DNA from: Lingula anatina | Taxonomy: Eukaryota > Brachiopoda > Lingulata > Lingulida > Lingulidae | DNA: 64,000 nucleotides | Assembly (NCBI RefSeq): GCF_001039355.2 | Contig: NW_019774958.1 | Coordinates: 877,582 to 941,581 of the forward strand | Reading direction: 5' to 3' | Shown: positions 59,346 to 64,000 of the stretch, in pieces | How the letters are laid out: every line of letters begins with the position of its first letter | How positions within the stretch are numbered: the stretch's first letter is position 1 | Notes under the pieces: generated by a model | The model's database searches: none | What the model was told of the DNA's origin: nothing | Seen by the model: the letters and a program-made list of their open reading frames with translations, nothing else | Position numbers and translations under genes: made by a program

Positions 59346-62266
59346 AGGTTAGGCTGAGCTGGCATAGGTATAAATTAAGGCGCACCTGCTGTGCTTACGG
59401 ACGGCCTTTAATTTAAGCCTACCTGAGTACAAAGTAGGCTATATAGATTTAACTCATCTTTTAAGCCCCTATATCTCACTGCATATTGCTCGTCATAGCA
59501 ATAAAAATTATTTCGCTTCTTTATCTCAGTTCAAATTTATATTTATCACGTTCTGGTGCGTTTTAGAATTGTTTTTTTTTTATGTTTGACCCATCTGATT
59601 AGGCCTACCTGTGTAACTTGAATTCTACTTTCGTTTCACGTTTCACATCTGTCTCTGTCTACAGTATTGCGTGATTGCATTCAAAATAAAAACCAGTGGC
59701 TGTTTGATAATGAATATATAACACACTGCAGACTGTGTACATACAGTAGACTTCTGTACAGCACAGCTATGTTTGGTTCATGCGCCATCTTTTGACATAA
59801 GGTAGAACGACAAAGACTAGCCTACAGAGCACACATCTGCGGAAATAAAACTTGTAAGGTGTATTTTTCTTGCGGGCTTTCTTGGCATTAGATTAATTAC
59901 GAAAAAATATTTATTCATAATTTATTATAAATTACATATTTATAAAAATGTTTATCGATCATTTATTGGCCTTTTTTGACATAATTATGTTTAGCATATA
60001 AACCAGTAAAGATATTTTATAAAAGGTATATTTAAAATGTGACAGTTCTTATGTGAGTAATATCTGAATTTGGATTTACTTTCACTTAAAAATGAAAATA
60101 AATACTTATATCTGAATTTTGCATAAACTTTCATGGTGTATTCTTCGTTTAAAATGCAGTGCAGTATTTAGAGTGTGTGTAAAAATACTGAAATTATTAT
60201 TTTCTTCTGGATTCTATTAATCGGTTGTCGTAACAGTTCAGATCACGTTAAATTCGCTCCCAAAAAGTCAAAAAATTTTAGCTTAGTTAAGACTGATAAA
60301 CTTGGATAGCCGACTACATATCAAGTCGACTTTGCGATATGGCATTTTACCAACGATTGGCCCACCATGCATGTCGTAGACATAGCTAAATGGCTCACCG
60401 TTACCACTGAATATAAATGTCAAAGTAAATACTATGACAATTTGCTCTGGAACCCAGTTAAAATACTGAAAAAAAAAAAAAATAAAAAAAATAAAAATAA
60501 AAAAAAAAACGAGGTAGCCCCTTAGACTCTGTTTTACTGCTGTCTGAGACAGATATTAAATTCGTTATGTAAAACGGTCCTAATAGTGTTTTGGTATACA
60601 TGTAAGTGTCTTAGCTTAAATTAAATGAAGGGTGCCTTACTTACCTTAGGGCAGATATACCATCGTTAAATAATTGCATCACATTACTCATCACTTCAGA
60701 ATACCGAAAACATGATCGTCAATACCTTTAATCATTGCGCTTCCACCCACACGCGAACTTTTTCCATTAACGTTAATTGGCGTGAGTAAGTGAGTAACTA
60801 ATGAACCAAATTTGCTACCGTAGTAGCACGAGTTTCAAAAAATAAGTGAACAAGTTGTTTCTGCCCAGGTCTATTGCGCATATCGTCAGTTAGGATACGT
60901 TTTTCTCTTTTTCTTTGTATCTTTTACATTAAAACCTCTTCCTTGTGTGAAATGCTATTTGTTCTGGATAAATTACTGTTTATTTTTAATTGTCGTTTTT
61001 ATGGGCCCATGGTTATTCACGTTGTTAGGTTTTGAAGGTAGTTTATTGTTGCGAAATATTCCTTGAAAACGGAGTTTTGCAGAGTTTTTGATTCTTAAAT
61101 GTCAGTTCACCAACTCAACTACTCCTTTCAAGTAAATCAATGTATACAATTGCATTTTTTCCAACCAATCTTTCATTATTCTCAAGAAGAATTGATTTTT
61201 GCTATTAACTGTCATTACTACGTCTCTCAGCGTGTTTTTGACTTGACAGTATTTCTTACACTCACAGTAGATAAACATTTGAAATATGGCTTATTTAAAA
61301 TATAGCAGAAGTCAATTAGAAATTTTAAAAATCTTCATAAAGATTCTCTCCTTAAACCTTAAACGATGGAAACTAAATATTTCATGTAGGAATGTAATAT
61401 AGTAGTAATAGTAATTATTTTGGGGCTTTAAAATCCCACATTTTTTAACTTCTTTCATATATTTCATTACGTGGTTGACTTTGATCTGATCAAAGAAGTT
61501 TTAGTAGTTGCGGCGTTTGATATTTGTGTTAAATCAGTATGCGCGCTGTTTTTCTTTTTAGAATAGGAAGGGAGCGTAAATGACGATAATAATAATCTCT
61601 TGTGAAAATCGGTCATTAATATTTTGAATGTGGAAATAAAATGGTGCAATCTGATGCGACTAAAATTCCCCATGACACATGACGGGGAGGGACATGGCGT
61701 TAAAATGGCGCAGTCCAACGTGGGAACCAAAGGGCTGGCTGATCTATTTGTGTGAGTGTGGGTGATATCGTAGCAGGCCGCCATATAGCGGTACAGGTGG
61801 CACTTTCAAAAGTGATCCTCGAATATAGATTGTAAGAACGCAAAATCATACCCACTGACTCGTGGCTCACTGAAACTAATATCAAACGTGGTTATATCTA
61901 CAAATTTGCATATACTTTTGGATAATCTGCCTCACAGTCTCACTGTGCCAACACGTTTTGCGAACGGCGACTGTGCCTTTTAACGTGAACACGTGTCATT
62001 GGTGATCAACAATTTTTAGTCCCTCTCCCTGCCAGATAATTCCATTTATTCTTTTATTTATGATTTGTTTACTGATTTAGTTATTTATAGGGTGCAATTT
62101 TCGTTACAATGCTAGGTATACGAAATCTAGTTCTGTGGACCCCTGAGTGCAGCTTCTGGAAAAGTGTGAGTCTGCAGTCGACATTATGTTTTAAAAGAAA
62201 GTACGTAGCACTGCCCTCCCCTGGTCTGTTTATAATACCTGTATGCGCGTGTGTGAATATACGTAC
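59346..62266. other. Intergenic or long-isoform intron
   Basis: AT-rich sequence without convincing exons on either strand. It holds an A-rich tract at 60468-60511 and scattered short open frames with no splice support. If the 62267-64000 exon splices to FHOD exon 2, this is intron. Confidence 0.6.
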
Positions 62267-64000
62267 CTTCTTCATATCAACTCCCATGTTATCGAGAAGA
62301 TCATTCAGTTTCTTGAACCCCTCCCATCCATCATCTGTCGCAGGCAGCTCACTATCGTCTGGCTTTGGTTTCTGGCATATGATCAGCAGGTCGTTAATTG
62401 TGACAAAACCTTTGACCTCAAGAACAACCTCCAAGCATTTTTTCCAAGGAGGCAATTCTTCTTCGTCATCTTTCTTGTCGTCAGCGCCCCCTTTGTTTCT
62501 GCGGGAAGGCGTGGGACTCCTGCTTCGACTTCTGCTCCTGTTTCTTTTGGGCTCGGCAAGAAGTTGTGGAGATGGTTTCTCCGCTTTTTCGCTCCCTGCA
62601 GCTGCCTCTTCTTGCTTCTTTTTTTCTGCCTCTTCGCTGTAATCCTTCCCCAGCATATCAAATACATCAAACGCATCTACGTCTCTTCTGCGAGCCTTCG
62701 GAGATGCTGTTACCTTTGACAAAAGTGTATCCAAATCTTCCAGGTTTTCCATAGAAAACGACTTCTTTTTTCTGGATTTCTTTTTCTTCTTTCCAATTGA
62801 GTCCAAGTTTGTCATGGAAGCGCTGTGTTCCGCCGCAGAGGGCTGCAGCAGTCCGTGCTGTTGGCTGGGAACCGGGGAATCAATCAGGTTGGGTGTAGAT
62901 TCGGTCTTGGGCAGTTTACCCGGAGTGTTATTTCTGTTTTTGGCGTCCTCATCTTCTTCAGCCACGGTGCTCATGTAGAATGCACTATAGATATCCTTTC
63001 CTTTTAGAGCGTTACGCTTCGACTGTGCTTTTGAAGGCTTAGGCTCTGGCTCAGCAGGCGCAGGGGCGTTAAACTTGTCCAGTAAGCCCCCCAGACAACC
63101 TGAAAGCTTCCCGGGTTTCTTCGCTGGTGCTGCTGCTTTCTTTTCCTCCGGTTTCGGTTGGTTTTTCATCCATCTGTCTTGCAACGCCTTTTTGCTGTGT
63201 GTCACTTCTTGCTGAGCTTCAGAGGCACGTATGCGAGGTGCCTTTGGTTTGAGTAGGTCATCAATATCATGAGCCGCACCGATGAACATGAGATCGTCCT
63301 CAGTGTTTGACGTCCTGGGCTTGAGGAGTCCAAACTGACTTGCTCGCGTGATAGCCCTGGGATCCAGTTTTATACCCATCATTTGGTCCAAGCTCGGTAC
63401 CTTCTGTCGAGTTTTAGTCGGGTCTGCGAGTTTTTGAGTTTTTGCAGTGTTCGCTTTGTTCATCCGTTCTTCATGCTTTGGCTCCGGTTTAGGTGGCGGC
63501 CATTGCTTTGTTCTACCAACAGCCGTCTTATTGAGATTGTCTTCTTCCTCATCCGAGAAATCGTCAGAAAAGTTATCTTCACTAAAACCTAACAAACTAT
63601 CGATGTCACGAACTTGTCCAATAAATCCACCAATTTTCTTACTGCGTCTGTTGTCCACGGACTCGGTATCTGTGTCAACATCGGATGGTCTAAGCTCGTT
63701 CTTAGGCACTAAGTCCGGCAACATGCCCGCCGAACCGTACCTCTTCATGCCCCCAGAGTAATCAGCGGACAGCCTCCGGCCTGGTAGAGATCCGGGTGCA
63801 CTCCAGTTGTCCTCGGCACCCGACTCGGAATACATGGAAGACGACACTGAGCCGGGTGCACTGCTGGCAACGCTGGAGAGACTCTCCATTGACGGGGCGT
63901 GGCGCATATGGGCAGGAATGGCGGTTTTATGTGGCGTAAGCCGGGAGTAGTTTTGATTTTCATCCGGCACTGTTAAAGTCGGCACCTGTTTGCTTGCCGC
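62267..64000 (-). CDS. Long disordered-protein exon; possible alternative 5' exon of FHOD (partial)
   Basis: 578 codons are open from the window edge to donor AAG|GTACGT (62266-62261), phase 0. The true start lies beyond 64000. The protein is mostly disordered and charged, with a Ser-rich start, three D-x-D-x-L-L motifs (DIDSLL, DIDDLL, DLDTLL), Lys-rich nuclear-type stretches, and an RS run (RSRSRSRSPTPSRR). It ends in a more ordered segment (LPPWKKCLEVVLEVKGF, TINDLLIICQK, KKLNDLLDNMGVDMKK). I see no further minus-strand exon before FHOD exon 1. Its phase-0 donor fits the phase-0 acceptor of FHOD exon 2, so it may start a long isoform. Drosophila Fhod has long isoforms with extra N-termini (from memory). 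A separate gene is equally possible. Confidence 0.75.

Noticed and set aside
63383-63963. Several 60-100-codon frames overlapping the upstream exon in other frames and on the opposite strand
   Set aside because: They are shadows of the 578-codon exon, which has the coherent composition and the splice donor.

Overview
This is a window of an animal nuclear genome, about 35-37% GC by eye, with long introns, GT/AG splice sites, many microsatellites and MITE-like repeats. No bacterial-style gene packing is present. The splice-site style and repeat content suggest a marine invertebrate, possibly a lophotrochozoan such as a mollusc, annelid or brachiopod. The taxon is inference only. Isolated single n's at 29444, 45770, 51081 and 54570 mark joins or unresolved bases in a draft assembly.

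One gene dominates: a formin of the FHOD (formin homology domain-containing) family on the minus strand, from its ATG at 58913 to a stop near 10371. I reconstructed 23 coding exons by matching conserved FHOD protein segments, recalled from the human family, to exact GT/AG boundaries. All exon phases join, giving 4,032 coding bases (1,343 residues plus stop). In order the protein has a ubiquitin-like GTPase-binding/FH3 armadillo N-terminus (exons 1-9), a charged low-complexity linker (10-13), a poly-proline FH1 (13), an FH2 actin-nucleating core (13-20), and a C-terminal diaphanous autoregulatory domain with two of the three ROCK phosphorylation sites known in human FHOD1 (22-23).

Two coding exons appear twice. 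Exon 2 lies at 51430-51554 and 55081-55205; exon 7 lies at 29292-29403 and 33508-33619. Each pair sits inside a near-identical 3-4 kb tandem block bordered by a single n. Neither exon length is a multiple of three, so using both copies would break the frame. The blocks look like uncollapsed alleles joined end to end. They differ by SNPs, microsatellite lengths and one 167-bp transposon insertion with a visible empty site.

Upstream (62267-64000) is a 578-codon exon, open to the window edge on the same strand, ending in a phase-0 donor. It could be the 5' exon of a long FHOD isoform, because exon 2 has a phase-0 acceptor, or part of a separate gene. Downstream (about 1.0-9.5 kb) a chain of small phase-compatible minus-strand exons suggests an unidentified gene ending at 1069.

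Other content: a 24-bp minisatellite in which the exon 6 splice donor itself has been amplified; an intronic ORF with degenerate 19-residue Cys-containing repeats; a foldback element with hammerhead-ribozyme-like core boxes; CTCF-like motifs; a likely solo LTR; several MITE-like elements; and a dimeric 35-bp minisatellite at the left edge.
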